Shown: one piece after another, positions 52,602 to 61,910 of the stretch | Numbering within the stretch: the stretch's first letter is position 1 | Layout of the letters: the number at the start of each line of letters is the position of its first letter | From: Tranquillimonas sp964472855 | GTDB taxonomy: Bacteria; Pseudomonadota; Alphaproteobacteria; Rhodobacterales; Rhodobacteraceae | Assembly (NCBI GenBank): GCA_964472855.1 | Contig: CAYYMJ010000007.1 | Location: 1 to 64,000, forward strand | Direction of reading: 5' to 3' | Length of the DNA stretch: 64,000 bases | Notes under the pieces: model-generated | Seen by the model: the letters and a program-made list of their open reading frames with translations, nothing else | Database searches by the model: none | What the model was told of the DNA's origin: nothing | Made by a program: the position numbers and the translations under genes

Positions 52602-53743
52602 TTCGCTCTCAGACCGAAGCGGTCGAATTCGGCCCAGGTCTCGGACAGGTCGACCACTGTGCCACTGATGCGCGCCTCGTCCAGCGCCAGCGCCGCGATG
52701 CCGGCGACCAGCGCGTCGACAATGCCCACGGGCAGCGACGCGATCTGGCCCCGCAGCAGCGCCGCGATGTCTTCGACCATCATGTGATCGGCGCCGTAAT
52801 GGGCGCTCATCCGGGCCTTGTCACCCTTGGTATAGTCCTGGTCCATCACCACGGTTCCGTCGCGCAGCGTCACCTTGAGATACCCGCGCACGAAATCGCC
52901 CTCGGCCATGCCATGGGTGCCCATCACGCAAAAACGCCGGTGCTGGTCGGGGGTGTTGATATTGGTGTGAAAGGCCAGCGAGGGGCCGGATTCATAGTCG
53001 AGAATGGCGGTCTGATAGTCGATGATGTCCCCGTCCGACTGAAAGGGATCGTCGACCGATTCCCAGACCGATTTCTTGACATGGAAGATCTCGGCTTCCG
53101 AATTCGAGGCGGGCGCGTTCTGTGGGAGGAACGAACGGCGCCCGCCAAAGCTCGCTACGCGCTTGGGCCGCGAGCCGGTGACCATGTTGTAGATGTCGAT
53201 GTCGTGGCAGCATTTTTCCAGCATGAAGCCGCCGGAATACCCGGTCATGCGCCGCCAGTCGCGCATGAAGAATGCGCCATGAAAGGGGGCGATATGTTCG
53301 TTGGCCTCCAGCGACACGATGTCGCCCAGATGGCCCTGGGCGATGGCGCTGCGCAGGTCGACCATGTGCTGCGAATGGCGCAGGACCAGCCCGACCATCA
53401 CCCTGTCGGGTCCGAATTCGGCCAGCAGGGCCGCCAGCCGCATGGTGTCGGCGACGGTGGTAACCACCGGCTTTTCGGTGAACACGCGCACACCGGCACG
53501 CAGACCGGCCTCGATCTGGTCAAGGTGAAACTGGTTGGGCGAACAGACGAACAGAATATCGGGCCGGGCGTCGCGCAGCATCGCCTCGACCGAGGGATAG
53601 GCCGGCGTGTCGGCACCGATCATGTCAAGATGGGTGGGCTGCGGGTCGAAATAGCCGACGATTTCGGCCTCGGGCATCGTCTGGGAAAAGATGCTCAGAA
53701 CATGCCCGGCGCGAAGCCCTATGCCTGCGGTCGCAATACGCAT
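52598..53743 (-). CDS. Gfo/Idh/MocA-family oxidoreductase
   Basis: The 381-residue protein has an N-terminal NAD-binding fold (RIATAGIGLRAGHVL), the EKPV motif with the catalytic Lys at the hinge, and a C-terminal beta-sheet domain with CCHDIDIYNMV as substrate-binding segment. Members oxidise, reduce or epimerise sugars. A homologue of this type accompanies chitooligosaccharide transporters in rhizobia, so a role in amino-sugar conversion is likely, but the substrate is unknown. Confidence 0.88.
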   Translation of the reverse strand: MRIATAGIGLRAGHVLSIFSQTMPEAEIVGYFDPQPTHLDMIGADTPAYPSVEAMLRDARPDILFVCSPNQFHLDQIEAGLRAGVRVFTEKPVVTTVADTMRLAALLAEFGPDRVMVGLVLRHSQHMVDLRSAIAQGHLGDIVSLEANEHIAPFHGAFFMRDWRRMTGYSGGFMLEKCCHDIDIYNMVTGSRPKRVASFGGRRSFLPQNAPASNSEAEIFHVKKSVWESVDDPFQSDGDIIDYQTAILDYESGPSLAFHTNINTPDQHRRFCVMGTHGMAEGDFVRGYLKVTLRDGTVVMDQDYTKGDKARMSAHYGADHMMVEDIAALLRGQIASLPVGIVDALVAGIAALALDEARISGTVVDLSETWAEFDRFGLRAK

Positions 53744-53756
53744 TTCGCCTGTCTCT

Positions 53757-54857
53757 TCAGTTTGCCGGAACCGGCGCCTGCAGCCGGGTCATGACCTTGC
53801 CGGTTGCGTCGAAGACGTGGCAATCGCCCGGGTTGACGCTCAGCTCGGCCGCGACGCCCTCGGTCACGTCGGCGATCCCGTCCAGGGCCGCGCAAAAGCG
53901 CGAGCCGGCTGTCGTGGTGCCATAGGTGATTGACGCCCCGCCCAGCCGCTCGACCACAGCCACGTTCAGCATCAGGCCACCGGCGCCCTGTGACAGATCT
54001 TCGGGGCGAATGCCCACTTCCACGCGGTCGCCCGCGCTGGCGCCGCTACCGTCGACCGGGATCTCCAGCGTTGGCCCGGCGTCCAGTTCAACGGCGATAC
54101 CCTTGGCGCCGGCGGTGCGTATGCTGCCGTCGAGAAAGTTCATGTTGGGCTGGCCGATGAACGAGGCCACGAATTTTGTCGCCGGATGATGGTAAAGCTC
54201 CATGGGCGTGCCGAATTGCTCGACCCGGCCCGCGTTCAGCACCACGATGCGGTCGGCCATGGTCATCGCTTCGATCTGGTCGTGGGTGACGTAAATCATC
54301 GTCGCCTGAAGCTCGCGGTGCAACTGCGACAGCTCGACCCGCATATCGCCGCGCAGGGCCGCGTCGAGGTTCGACAGCGGTTCGTCGAACAGGAAAATCT
54401 TTGGTTCGCGCACGATCGACCGCCCGATGGCGACGCGCTGGCGCTGGCCACCGGAAAGCTGACCGGGCTTGAGGTCAAGCTTGTCGTCAAGCTGCAGAAT
54501 CGCCGAGGCCCGCGCCACCCGCTCTTTCAGCTCGGGTGCGGGCATTTTCGCAACCCGCAGCGGGAAAGCGATATTTTCGTAAACCGTGAGATGGGGATAA
54601 AGCGCATAGCTTTGAAACACCATCGAGATGCCGCGGTCCACGGGATGCATGTCGCTGACGTCGCGCTCGTCGATCAGAAGCCGGCCGCTCGTGGCCTCTT
54701 CCAGCCCGGCAATCACCCGCAGCAGGGTGGACTTTCCACAGCCCGAGGGGCCGACGAAAACCACGAATTCCTTGTCCCGGACGGACAGGGCGATGTCATG
54801 CAGGACATCCGCCTCGCCAAAGGACTTGTTGATATTTTGAAGGTCCAGCGTGGCCAT
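53757..54857 (-). CDS. Sugar ABC transporter ATP-binding protein (UgpC/MsmX type)
   Basis: The 366-residue protein has a nucleotide-binding domain with Walker A GPSGCGKST, signature LSGGQRQR, Walker B IFLFDEPLSNLD and His-switch VTHDQ, and a C-terminal OB/TOBE regulatory domain from about residue 235. This architecture is typical of CUT1 sugar importers. The ATG at 54857 gives MATLDLQNINKSFG. It energises the two permeases encoded upstream. Confidence 0.95.
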   Translation of the reverse strand: MATLDLQNINKSFGEADVLHDIALSVRDKEFVVFVGPSGCGKSTLLRVIAGLEEATSGRLLIDERDVSDMHPVDRGISMVFQSYALYPHLTVYENIAFPLRVAKMPAPELKERVARASAILQLDDKLDLKPGQLSGGQRQRVAIGRSIVREPKIFLFDEPLSNLDAALRGDMRVELSQLHRELQATMIYVTHDQIEAMTMADRIVVLNAGRVEQFGTPMELYHHPATKFVASFIGQPNMNFLDGSIRTAGAKGIAVELDAGPTLEIPVDGSGASAGDRVEVGIRPEDLSQGAGGLMLNVAVVERLGGASITYGTTTAGSRFCAALDGIADVTEGVAAELSVNPGDCHVFDATGKVMTRLQAPVPAN

Positions 54858-54882
54858 TGTCCGCTCCGTTATTGGACGAAGG

Positions 54883-54906
54883 CCCGGGGCGGCGAACCGC
54901 CCCGGG
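54883..54906 (-). terminator. GC-rich stem-loop between the binding protein and ATPase genes
   Basis: CCCGGGGCGG-CGAA-CCGCCCCGGG forms a perfect 10-bp stem with a stable CGAA loop 13 bases after the binding-protein stop. No T tract follows. Such hairpins behind solute-binding-protein genes commonly stabilise the upstream mRNA or reduce read-through, so that the binding protein is made in excess. Confidence 0.75.
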
Positions 54907-54918
54907 GCAATTGCGAGA

Positions 54919-56130
54919 TTACAGGGCGTCGGCCAGTTCCTGACCGGCGATGGTGACAAGATTGTCGACCGTATCGTCAGCCAGAATGACGCCCTGGATC
55001 ATGTTGGTGAACACCGACTGCAGCGACTTGAAGTCTTCAACCAGCGGTTCCGGACCACCCACGGCGATGCCGTCGACAAAGACCTGCCAGAAGGCGTCGT
55101 CCTGGTAATAGGGCGCGTCAAAGCCAAGTTGGGCATAGTCGAAGATCGGCGTCAGGCCCCAGCTGGAATCAAGCCCGTACTGGCTTTCACCGCTGGTGAT
55201 CAACTGGGCCAGTTCCTGGGCCAGATCTTCATGCCCCGAGCCCTTGAACACCACGATCGAGTCAGTGATCAGGATGGTGCCGTTGCCGCCATTCGGGCCG
55301 GCCGGGATCGGCACGGTGATCTCGTTGATGCCTTCCTTGTGCTGGCCGCGGCCCCAGGGACCGTCGATATACATGCCGATCTTGCCGTCGTTATACAGGT
55401 CCTTCAGCTGCGAACGCTCCCATGCGGTGGGGCCTTCCTGCGCGACCGAAACCAGCTTTTCATAGAAGGCCAGGGTTTCGCGGGTGTTGTCGCTGTCCAG
55501 CATGTTTTCGCCCGAAGCGGAGTCGATGACCACGCCGCCGTTCGAATACAGGTAGTTCAGGAACTGGTGCATGGTGTTGTCGAAGTCCTTGCCGGCAAGG
55601 CCGACACCGGAAGCTTCGGTGTTGTCGTTGATGGCCTTGGCCATCGCATACATGTCGTCCCAGGTCGCGGGGGCTTCACAGGCTACGCCGGCCGCGTCGG
55701 CCAGGTCGCAGTTGATGTAAAGGCCCTTGGTCGAAAACGCGTGCGGGTAGCCCCAGCGCGTGCCTTCGATGGTAACCGTGTTCAGAATGCCGGGCTGATA
55801 GGCGCCTTCGGCATCGGCCGAAATCTGGGCCGGAACGATCAGATCGTTGTTGGCCAACTGGCGCAACGTGCGCGAACCCATGTAGGCAATCGACGGCGGA
55901 TCGCCGGCCGAAGCCAGGGTCAGCGACTTGTCCTGGCAGGTGCCCCACGGAACCGCCTCGAGATTGACGCTGACGCCGTCATGGCTGGCTTCGAACGCAT
56001 CCACGACAGCCTGGTCGGCATCGCGAACCTCGCCACCGCACATGATAAAGTGCAGATCCTGCGCCTGTGCGCTCATCGCGCTGGCCGCGACGATCGCGGC
56101 GCCGACAAGGGCTGGTTTGAGATGTTTCAT
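54919..56130 (-). CDS. Sugar ABC transporter substrate-binding protein
   Basis: The 403-residue family 1 solute-binding protein has a signal peptide (MKHLKPALVGAAIVAASAMSA, cleavage near AQA). It has the family GPWGRGQHKEG segment and two-lobed layout. It is the periplasmic receptor for chitooligosaccharide or GlcNAc by context. AGGGAGA precedes the ATG at 56130. It follows both permease genes, a somewhat unusual order for CUT1 systems. Confidence 0.93.
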   Translation of the reverse strand: MKHLKPALVGAAIVAASAMSAQAQDLHFIMCGGEVRDADQAVVDAFEASHDGVSVNLEAVPWGTCQDKSLTLASAGDPPSIAYMGSRTLRQLANNDLIVPAQISADAEGAYQPGILNTVTIEGTRWGYPHAFSTKGLYINCDLADAAGVACEAPATWDDMYAMAKAINDNTEASGVGLAGKDFDNTMHQFLNYLYSNGGVVIDSASGENMLDSDNTRETLAFYEKLVSVAQEGPTAWERSQLKDLYNDGKIGMYIDGPWGRGQHKEGINEITVPIPAGPNGGNGTILITDSIVVFKGSGHEDLAQELAQLITSGESQYGLDSSWGLTPIFDYAQLGFDAPYYQDDAFWQVFVDGIAVGGPEPLVEDFKSLQSVFTNMIQGVILADDTVDNLVTIAGQELADAL

Positions 56131-56159
56131 TGAGATGGTCTCCCTTTGGTTGACTTGAT

Positions 56160-57002
56160 TCACTCTTTCACCGCGCCGGCGGTCAGCCCCGCGACGAGGT
56201 ATTTTTGCAGGAACAGGAAGATGACCATGACCGGCAGCACGCCGGTCAATGCGGCGGCCATCATCTCGTTCCACGTCACCGACTGGTAGCCGATGAACTC
56301 GAACAGACCCGCGGGAAGCGGCTGGTATTCGCGGGTCTGGTTGAAGGTGATCGCAAACAGGAATTGCTGTGCATAAGCGCCGATGAAGATGGCGGTGCCC
56401 ACCACGATCAGCCCGGGCACGGCCAGCGGCAGCACGACGCGCCGCAGGGTGTACATACGGCTGGCCCCGTCCATGAAGGCCGCCTCTTCCAGCTCGACCG
56501 GGATCTTTTCCAGATACGACCGCAGCAGCCAGATGCCGGTGGGGATCAGAAAGGCGACCCCGGGCACGATCATCGCCCAGTAGGTGTTCAGCAGGCCAAG
56601 GGTGCGCAGCACCCGGTAAAGCGGAATCAGCAGCACGGCGCCGGTGAACATGTTGACACCGAGGAAGATCGCGAGCGAACCCGACTTGAACGGAAATTTC
56701 AGCCGCGCATAGGCATAGGCCGCCGGTATAACCAGAACCATGGTGATGGCGGTGACCGTGAACGCGATGAAGACCGAGTTGACGATGTAGCGGCCCAAAA
56801 GCGGCACCGTCACCCACATGTCGCGATAGGCCTGAAAGCTGAAATCCTGCGACCAGAACTGGTAGGGGCTGCGAAACAGATGCTCCAGCGGTCTGAGCGA
56901 GGCCATGAACATTTCGAAAAACGGCAGCAGGACGAACATCAGGAACACCGCCACGGCGGCATAGATGCCCACGATCTGCAATTTGGTATAGCGGTCCATC
57001 AT
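56160..57002 (-). CDS. Sugar ABC transporter permease (MalG type)
   Basis: The 280-residue protein has six membrane helices. The EAA loop is ELEEAAFMDGASRMYTLRRVVLPLA, contacting the ATPase, and the last helix ends with the AGAVKE tail typical of CUT1 MalG-type permeases. It starts 1 base after the stop of the MalF-type permease gene. Two ATGs in a row (57002, 56999) are possible starts. Confidence 0.93.
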   Translation of the reverse strand: MMDRYTKLQIVGIYAAVAVFLMFVLLPFFEMFMASLRPLEHLFRSPYQFWSQDFSFQAYRDMWVTVPLLGRYIVNSVFIAFTVTAITMVLVIPAAYAYARLKFPFKSGSLAIFLGVNMFTGAVLLIPLYRVLRTLGLLNTYWAMIVPGVAFLIPTGIWLLRSYLEKIPVELEEAAFMDGASRMYTLRRVVLPLAVPGLIVVGTAIFIGAYAQQFLFAITFNQTREYQPLPAGLFEFIGYQSVTWNEMMAAALTGVLPVMVIFLFLQKYLVAGLTAGAVKE

Positions 57003-57003
57003 G

Positions 57004-57942
57004 TCATTTCACCCCGTAGCGGCGGTTCACCTTGTTCAGGAAGAACAGGTAGATCAGCGAGAAGACGGCCAGCAGGATCACGATCACCACGGCGCGGGCG
57101 GCACCTTCGCCGAATTTGAAGTTGGCGATGGCGGTCTTGTAGGTGTCGACGATCAGCGTGGTGGTGGCGCTGCGCGGGCCGCCCTCGGTCAAAATCCAGA
57201 TGATTTCAAAGCTGTTGAAGGTCCAGATCGCGCTGAGCAGGGCCATCGACACGATCACCGGCATGATCTGCGGAATGGTGATGCGGCGGAACCGGTACCA
57301 GCGGCCAGCGCCGTCGACATAAGCGGCCTCGTAAAGGTCGCGGCTGACGCCCTGCATGGCGGCCAGAAGAAACAGCGTGACCATCGGCGTCCCGACCCAG
57401 ACGTCGGCGACGATGGCCGAATAGAAGGCCGACCGCTTGTAGGCAAGAAACTCGAACGGCTTGTCGAGAATGCCGATATACTGGATCACCCCCGACAGCA
57501 GGCCGAAGGCCCCGTTGTAAAGCCACAGCCAGCCGATCATGCCGATGGCGATCGGAATGACCCAGGGCGGCATGACCAGCACCCGAAACAGCGCCCGGCC
57601 GGGCACGGCGGCGTTCAGCAAGGTGGCGCCGATCAGGCCAAGGATCAGCTTGACCCCCACGGACAGGAACATCCAGTAGAAGGTGCGCACGATGGTGGCG
57701 TGAAACTTCCGGCTGCTGGCCAGGTCCTGATAATTTTCCAGCCCGACATAGCTCTGCCCGCCCAGCCGGGCATCGGTAAACGACAGCCGGAAAGTTTCGA
57801 ACAGCGGCCAGGCGACGATGATGCCGATGAAGACCATCGCCGGCGCGATTAGCAACCATGCAAACACCCACTGGGGCATGCGTTTTCGCTGAGCGTTATC
57901 GGTCACGTTCCCTCCGCCGGGCTTCGAATCGTTGTCTGTCAT
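57004..57942 (-). CDS. Sugar ABC transporter permease (MalF type)
   Basis: The 312-residue protein has six membrane helices, the EAA loop DLYEAAYVDGAGRWYRFRRITIP and the FNSFEIIWILTEGGP segment conserved in CUT1 permeases. The ATG at 57942 gives a hydrophilic cytoplasmic N terminus (MTDNDSKPGGGNVTDN). It is the promoter-proximal gene of the leftward operon; its start faces the GntR gene across 166 bases. Confidence 0.93.
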   Translation of the reverse strand: MTDNDSKPGGGNVTDNAQRKRMPQWVFAWLLIAPAMVFIGIIVAWPLFETFRLSFTDARLGGQSYVGLENYQDLASSRKFHATIVRTFYWMFLSVGVKLILGLIGATLLNAAVPGRALFRVLVMPPWVIPIAIGMIGWLWLYNGAFGLLSGVIQYIGILDKPFEFLAYKRSAFYSAIVADVWVGTPMVTLFLLAAMQGVSRDLYEAAYVDGAGRWYRFRRITIPQIMPVIVSMALLSAIWTFNSFEIIWILTEGGPRSATTTLIVDTYKTAIANFKFGEGAARAVVIVILLAVFSLIYLFFLNKVNRRYGVK

Positions 57943-58032
57943 CAATTTTATCCAAGAAAGGAAAAAAGTAACCAGTAAAGAACCACCTTTGGCGATCTTG
58001 CATAATTGGCTTGTTTTTCGGGGGTTTTTCGC

Positions 58033-58060
58033 CAATGATCGACCGAAATCAGCAATGATC
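58033..58060 (+). repeat. Direct repeat of CAATGATC in the divergent promoter region
   Basis: CAATGATC occurs at 58033-58040 and 58053-58060, exactly 20 bases apart, i.e. on about the same DNA face. They lie between the permease start and the GntR operator candidate and could be part of another activator or repressor site. Confidence 0.4.
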
Positions 58061-58068
58061 CCAACAAG

Positions 58069-58090
58069 TGGTATCAAAAATACGATACCA
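58069..58090. promoter_or_regulatory. Candidate GntR/HutC operator
   Basis: TGGTATC-N8-GATACCA is a perfect palindrome with 7-base arms and an A/T-rich centre. It lies 18 bases before the GntR start and 126 bases before the divergent permease start. GntR/HutC regulators of amino-sugar genes (NagR) bind GGTNNA/TACC-type palindromes next to their own genes, so this is the best candidate for autoregulation and for control of the import operon. Confidence 0.6.
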
Positions 58091-58108
58091 AAATATTGGC
58101 CGGAAACC

Positions 58109-58873
58109 GTGACCGTCAAGGCAGACCTCTACCAGCCGAGCTCCTGGTACGAACCGGGAAAAGGCCCGCGTTACCAGCAACTGGTGCGCCACCTTGGCGC
58201 CGCCATCCGGCAGGGCGTGCTGGCCCCCGACACTCAACTGCCGCCCGAGCGTGCGCTGACCGAACTGGCCGAGGTCAGCCGGGTGACGATTCGCCGGGCC
58301 ATTCGGGCGCTGGCCGACGAAGGGCTGGTCGAACAGCGGCACGGGTCGGGCACCTTTGTCTGCCATGCCTCGCCGCGTCTGGAACAGTCGCTGTCGTCGC
58401 TGATCTCGTTCTCTGAAAACCTGCGCCTTCGCGGCCAGACGCCGTCGTCGGTGGTGCTTGACCGGGGGCTTTATATGCCCACGCGCGACGAATTCATGAT
58501 CCTTGGGCTGTCGCCCTCGGCCCGGGTCGCGCGGATCAAGCGCCTGCGCTCGGCCGATGGCACCCCGCTGGCTATCGAATCCTCGACCCTGCCGGCCGAT
58601 ATCCTGCCTGACCCGACGCAGGTAAAGACCTCGCTTTACGATCTGCTGCGCGCCGGTGGCCGGGCGCCGGTGCGGGCCATCCAGCGCGTGACCGCCTGCA
58701 ACCTTGACGCCGAAGATGCCGACAGGCTGGGCATGGCCGCCGGCGAGGCGGTGCTGAACATCCAGCGCACCGCCTATCTTCCCCATGGCCGCGCGATCGA
58801 ACTGACCACCGGCCTTTACCGGTCGGACCTGTATGACTTTGTGTCCGAACTGACGCTGGAGGCGCCCACGTGA
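58109..58873 (+). CDS. GntR-family regulator, HutC/NagR subgroup
   Basis: The 254-residue protein has an N-terminal winged helix (PPERALTELAEVSRVTIRRA, then RHGSGTFV) and a C-terminal UTRA ligand domain (about residues 95-240). Residue order matches NagR-type sensors of GlcNAc-6-P or GlcN-6-P. The start is taken as GTG 58109, since the preceding sequence carries the operator and no earlier start gives a family-like N terminus. It is coupled to the GH20 gene. Confidence 0.9.
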   Translation: MTVKADLYQPSSWYEPGKGPRYQQLVRHLGAAIRQGVLAPDTQLPPERALTELAEVSRVTIRRAIRALADEGLVEQRHGSGTFVCHASPRLEQSLSSLISFSENLRLRGQTPSSVVLDRGLYMPTRDEFMILGLSPSARVARIKRLRSADGTPLAIESSTLPADILPDPTQVKTSLYDLLRAGGRAPVRAIQRVTACNLDAEDADRLGMAAGEAVLNIQRTAYLPHGRAIELTTGLYRSDLYDFVSELTLEAPT

Positions 58874-60705
58874 CCGATCTGACATTCGCGGCCCAAATCG
58901 ACGGCGACCATATTCGCTGCCGCATCTCCAGCGACCGCGATCTTGCCGCGCCGGTGTTTTGCTTTTCGCTGATGGCGCCGCCGGCGGTTGTGGCGGGTGG
59001 CGTGATGCTGCGCACGGACGGCGGCTATGGCGAGGTGCAGTTGCCCGACCTCGTGGCCGGCCAGCCGCACGAGGTGACGCTGGCCTATGCCAATGACGGC
59101 TATCGCGCTGTCAACCGGGCGTGGCTGCCGCTGGGCGGATACCTCAGAACCGGCGACGAAACCCTGCCCCTGCCGCTGCTGCCCGCCGGGGTGCGCCCGG
59201 TAACCCCCGCGCCGGCCGCGCCCGGCGACCGGCTGGGGCTGATCCCGCCGCCCCGGTCATGGGCGCCGGCGCGCGGGCATCTGGAGGCGGCGTCCTTCGC
59301 CACGGCCTCGCCGCTGATTGCCGCCGCCGACGCGCTGGCCGTCCGCTGCAACCTGCCGCCGCTGCGCGACGCGGCGGGTGTGCCGCTGCGGCTGACGCCC
59401 GACCCGAGCATGACGGACGGCGCGTATCGCATCGCCATCGGCCCCGGCGACATCGCCGTCACCCACGGCGGCGCGGCCGGCGCGCATTATGCCGCCATCA
59501 GCCTGCTGATGTTGCGGGCCGTGCACGGCGCCCACCTGCCCTGCGGCACCATCGACGACGCGCCGGCCTATGGCTGGCGCGGCCAGCATCTGGACTGCGC
59601 GCGCCATTTCTACGGGCTGGACACGGTGCTGCGGCTGGTCGACCTGATGGCGCTGGTGAAGATGAACCGCTTTCACTGGCATTTTTCCGATGACGAGTCC
59701 TTCCGGCTCGAGGTTGATTGCCTGCCCGAACTGTGGCGCCAGACGGCGCTGCGCGGCGAAGGCCGCCTGATCCCCGGCCTGTTTGGCGGCGGCATGTGCG
59801 CTGGCGGACACTACAGCAAGGCCGACGTCGCGCGGCTGGTCGGCCATGCCGGGGCGCTGTTCATCGAGGTTCTGCCCGAGATCGAGTTTCCTGCCCATGC
59901 GCTGGGTCTGGTCCGCGTCGCGCCCCAGACCCGCGACCCCAACGACCACAGCGGCGAGGTCAGCGTTCAGGGCTATGGCGGCAACGTGATGAACCCGGCG
60001 CTGCCCGCAACATGGGACCTGATCGTGCCGCTGGCTCTTGAGGTGGCCGAGTTGTTTCCATTTGGCATGCTGCATCTGGGCGCCGACGAACTGCCGCCCG
60101 ATACCTGGAGCGGCTCGCCCGCTGTCGCGGCGCTGCGGGCCGGGCAGCCCGGCCTTGACGGGCGCGACGACGTGCTGGGCTGGGCGCTGGCGCGGCTGGC
60201 GGCGCGCCTGGGCGAGCAGGGCATCCGCACCGCCGCGTGGGAAGAGGCGGCGCGCGGCGTCAATGGCGGCATCGGCAACGGCGCGCTGCTGTTCAGCTGG
60301 ACAGGGCAACAGGCGGGCATCGACGCGGCGCGCGCCGGCTATGACATCGTGATGAGCCCGGCACAGCATGTCTATCTGGACATGGCTCACAGCAGCGACC
60401 CCGACGACTGGGGCGCGGCCTGGGCGGCATTCGTCGGCCTTGACGATACCCTGAACTGGTCGGTGGTCCCCGTGCCCGACGTCGCCGACCGCATCGCCGG
60501 GGTCGAGGGCACCTTCTGGTCGGAATTCACAACGCAGGATCACGAGATCGAGCCGATGCTGGCCCCGCGCATCCTTGGCGTCGCCACCAAGGGCTGGGCC
60601 GGCGACGCGCCGGTCGATATCGCCGGGTTCCGGCAAGACGCCCGCGCCGTCTGCGACATCTTCACCGCCATGGGCTGGACATGGAACGCAGCATGCTTTG
60701 GCTAG
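58870..60705 (+). CDS. Cytoplasmic beta-N-acetylhexosaminidase, glycoside hydrolase family 20
   Basis: The 611-residue GH20 enzyme has the N-terminal alpha/beta GH20b domain (about residues 120-230) and a TIM barrel. The conserved WRGQHLDCARHFY opens the barrel, NRFHWHFSDDESFR is strand 2, and catalytic Asp406-Glu407 lie in HLGADELP. No signal peptide is visible, so it should act in the cytoplasm on imported chitooligosaccharides or other beta-GlcNAc glycans. The start is GTG in a GTGA overlap with the regulator stop. It would release GlcNAc for NagK. Confidence 0.93.
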   Translation: MTDLTFAAQIDGDHIRCRISSDRDLAAPVFCFSLMAPPAVVAGGVMLRTDGGYGEVQLPDLVAGQPHEVTLAYANDGYRAVNRAWLPLGGYLRTGDETLPLPLLPAGVRPVTPAPAAPGDRLGLIPPPRSWAPARGHLEAASFATASPLIAAADALAVRCNLPPLRDAAGVPLRLTPDPSMTDGAYRIAIGPGDIAVTHGGAAGAHYAAISLLMLRAVHGAHLPCGTIDDAPAYGWRGQHLDCARHFYGLDTVLRLVDLMALVKMNRFHWHFSDDESFRLEVDCLPELWRQTALRGEGRLIPGLFGGGMCAGGHYSKADVARLVGHAGALFIEVLPEIEFPAHALGLVRVAPQTRDPNDHSGEVSVQGYGGNVMNPALPATWDLIVPLALEVAELFPFGMLHLGADELPPDTWSGSPAVAALRAGQPGLDGRDDVLGWALARLAARLGEQGIRTAAWEEAARGVNGGIGNGALLFSWTGQQAGIDAARAGYDIVMSPAQHVYLDMAHSSDPDDWGAAWAAFVGLDDTLNWSVVPVPDVADRIAGVEGTFWSEFTTQDHEIEPMLAPRILGVATKGWAGDAPVDIAGFRQDARAVCDIFTAMGWTWNAACFG

Positions 60706-60719
60706 GGGCGGGGCGCCGG

Positions 60720-61874
60720 ATGGACAGTATCGGCGCCCGGCGGGCGACGTTTCTGACGATGCTGCTGTTTCTGGCCCAACCCATTCACCTGGGCCACTGG
60801 CTGTCGCGCATATCCGAGGTGCAGATCGCGCTGGACTTGTCCAAGTCGGAACTGGCCATCGCGCTGTTGGGCATGCCCTGCGGGCTGTTGCCGTCGCTGT
60901 ATTTCGCCGGCCGCGCGGTCGACCGGTTCGGGCCGCGCCATTCGCTGCTGTTGGTCTTTCCGCCGATGCTGGTGGCCGGGTTCCTGCCCGGGCTGGCCAC
61001 GGACATGCGCACGCTTTTCGCGGCGCTGTTCCTGCTGGGCGCCTGCGTGGCCTTTGTCGAGGTCAGCCTGAACGTCTTTGCCGCCATGACCGAGCGCTGC
61101 TTTGGCGTGCGCATCATGAGCCGCGCCCACGGATTCTGGAGCCTTGGGGTCGCGCTGGGCAGTCTCGTGGGGATCCAGTTGGCCAGGGCCGGCCTGTCCG
61201 CGGGCGCGGCCCTGATGCTGTCGGCAGCCATCCTGCTGCCGCTGTTGCAGATCGTCGCCGCCAGCCTGCCCGGAAAGGACAGCGCGCCCGGCGACGCGCC
61301 GGAACACGACGACGCGCGCGGCCCGGTTTCGCGGGCGCTGCTGCCCATCGTGATCGTGGTGTTCGGCGCCACCATCGTGGAAGGCGCCATGAACGACTGG
61401 GCCACCGTCTACATGCGCGAAACACATTGGGGCGGCACTTATAACGACGCGCTGGCCCTGACGGTCTTTACCGCCATGGTCACGATCGGGCGGTTTTCGG
61501 GCGACGCCATCAACCGGCGGCTGGGGGCCGCGGCGCTGGCCCGCATCTGCCTGGGGTCGGCCATCGCGGGCATCGCGCTGCTGGTGACCGGCCACAGCGT
61601 CTGGATGTCATTCGCCGGCTTCGCGCTGGCCGGTTTCGGGGTGTCGACCATCTTTCCGCTGGGCATCAGCGCCAGTGCCAGCCTCAGCCGCCGGGGCGAG
61701 GCGCGCAACGTCTCGGTCATGACGTTCGGCGCCCTGTCAGGATTTCTGATCGGGCCGCCGATGATCGGCTATGTGGCCGAGGCGACCTCGCTGAAACTGG
61801 CGCTGGGCCTGCTGTTGCCGACGCTGGTGCTCAGTTTCGTGCTGGCCGCACGCCTTGCGCCACGACCGCGCTGA
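60720..61874 (+). CDS. MFS transporter of the amino-sugar locus
   Basis: The 384-residue protein has about twelve membrane helices and the MFS loop DRFGPRHS. The ATG at 60720 has AGGGGCGGGG upstream at good spacing and lies 14 bases after the GH20 stop; in-frame ATGs at 60681 and 60693 overlap GH20. The location suggests sugar or GlcNAc movement, perhaps efflux, but sequence alone does not settle this. Confidence 0.85.
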   Translation: MDSIGARRATFLTMLLFLAQPIHLGHWLSRISEVQIALDLSKSELAIALLGMPCGLLPSLYFAGRAVDRFGPRHSLLLVFPPMLVAGFLPGLATDMRTLFAALFLLGACVAFVEVSLNVFAAMTERCFGVRIMSRAHGFWSLGVALGSLVGIQLARAGLSAGAALMLSAAILLPLLQIVAASLPGKDSAPGDAPEHDDARGPVSRALLPIVIVVFGATIVEGAMNDWATVYMRETHWGGTYNDALALTVFTAMVTIGRFSGDAINRRLGAAALARICLGSAIAGIALLVTGHSVWMSFAGFALAGFGVSTIFPLGISASASLSRRGEARNVSVMTFGALSGFLIGPPMIGYVAEATSLKLALGLLLPTLVLSFVLAARLAPRPR

Positions 61875-61910
61875 CGCCGCATTGCCCGGCGCCGCATTGC
61901 CCGCCGCCGG

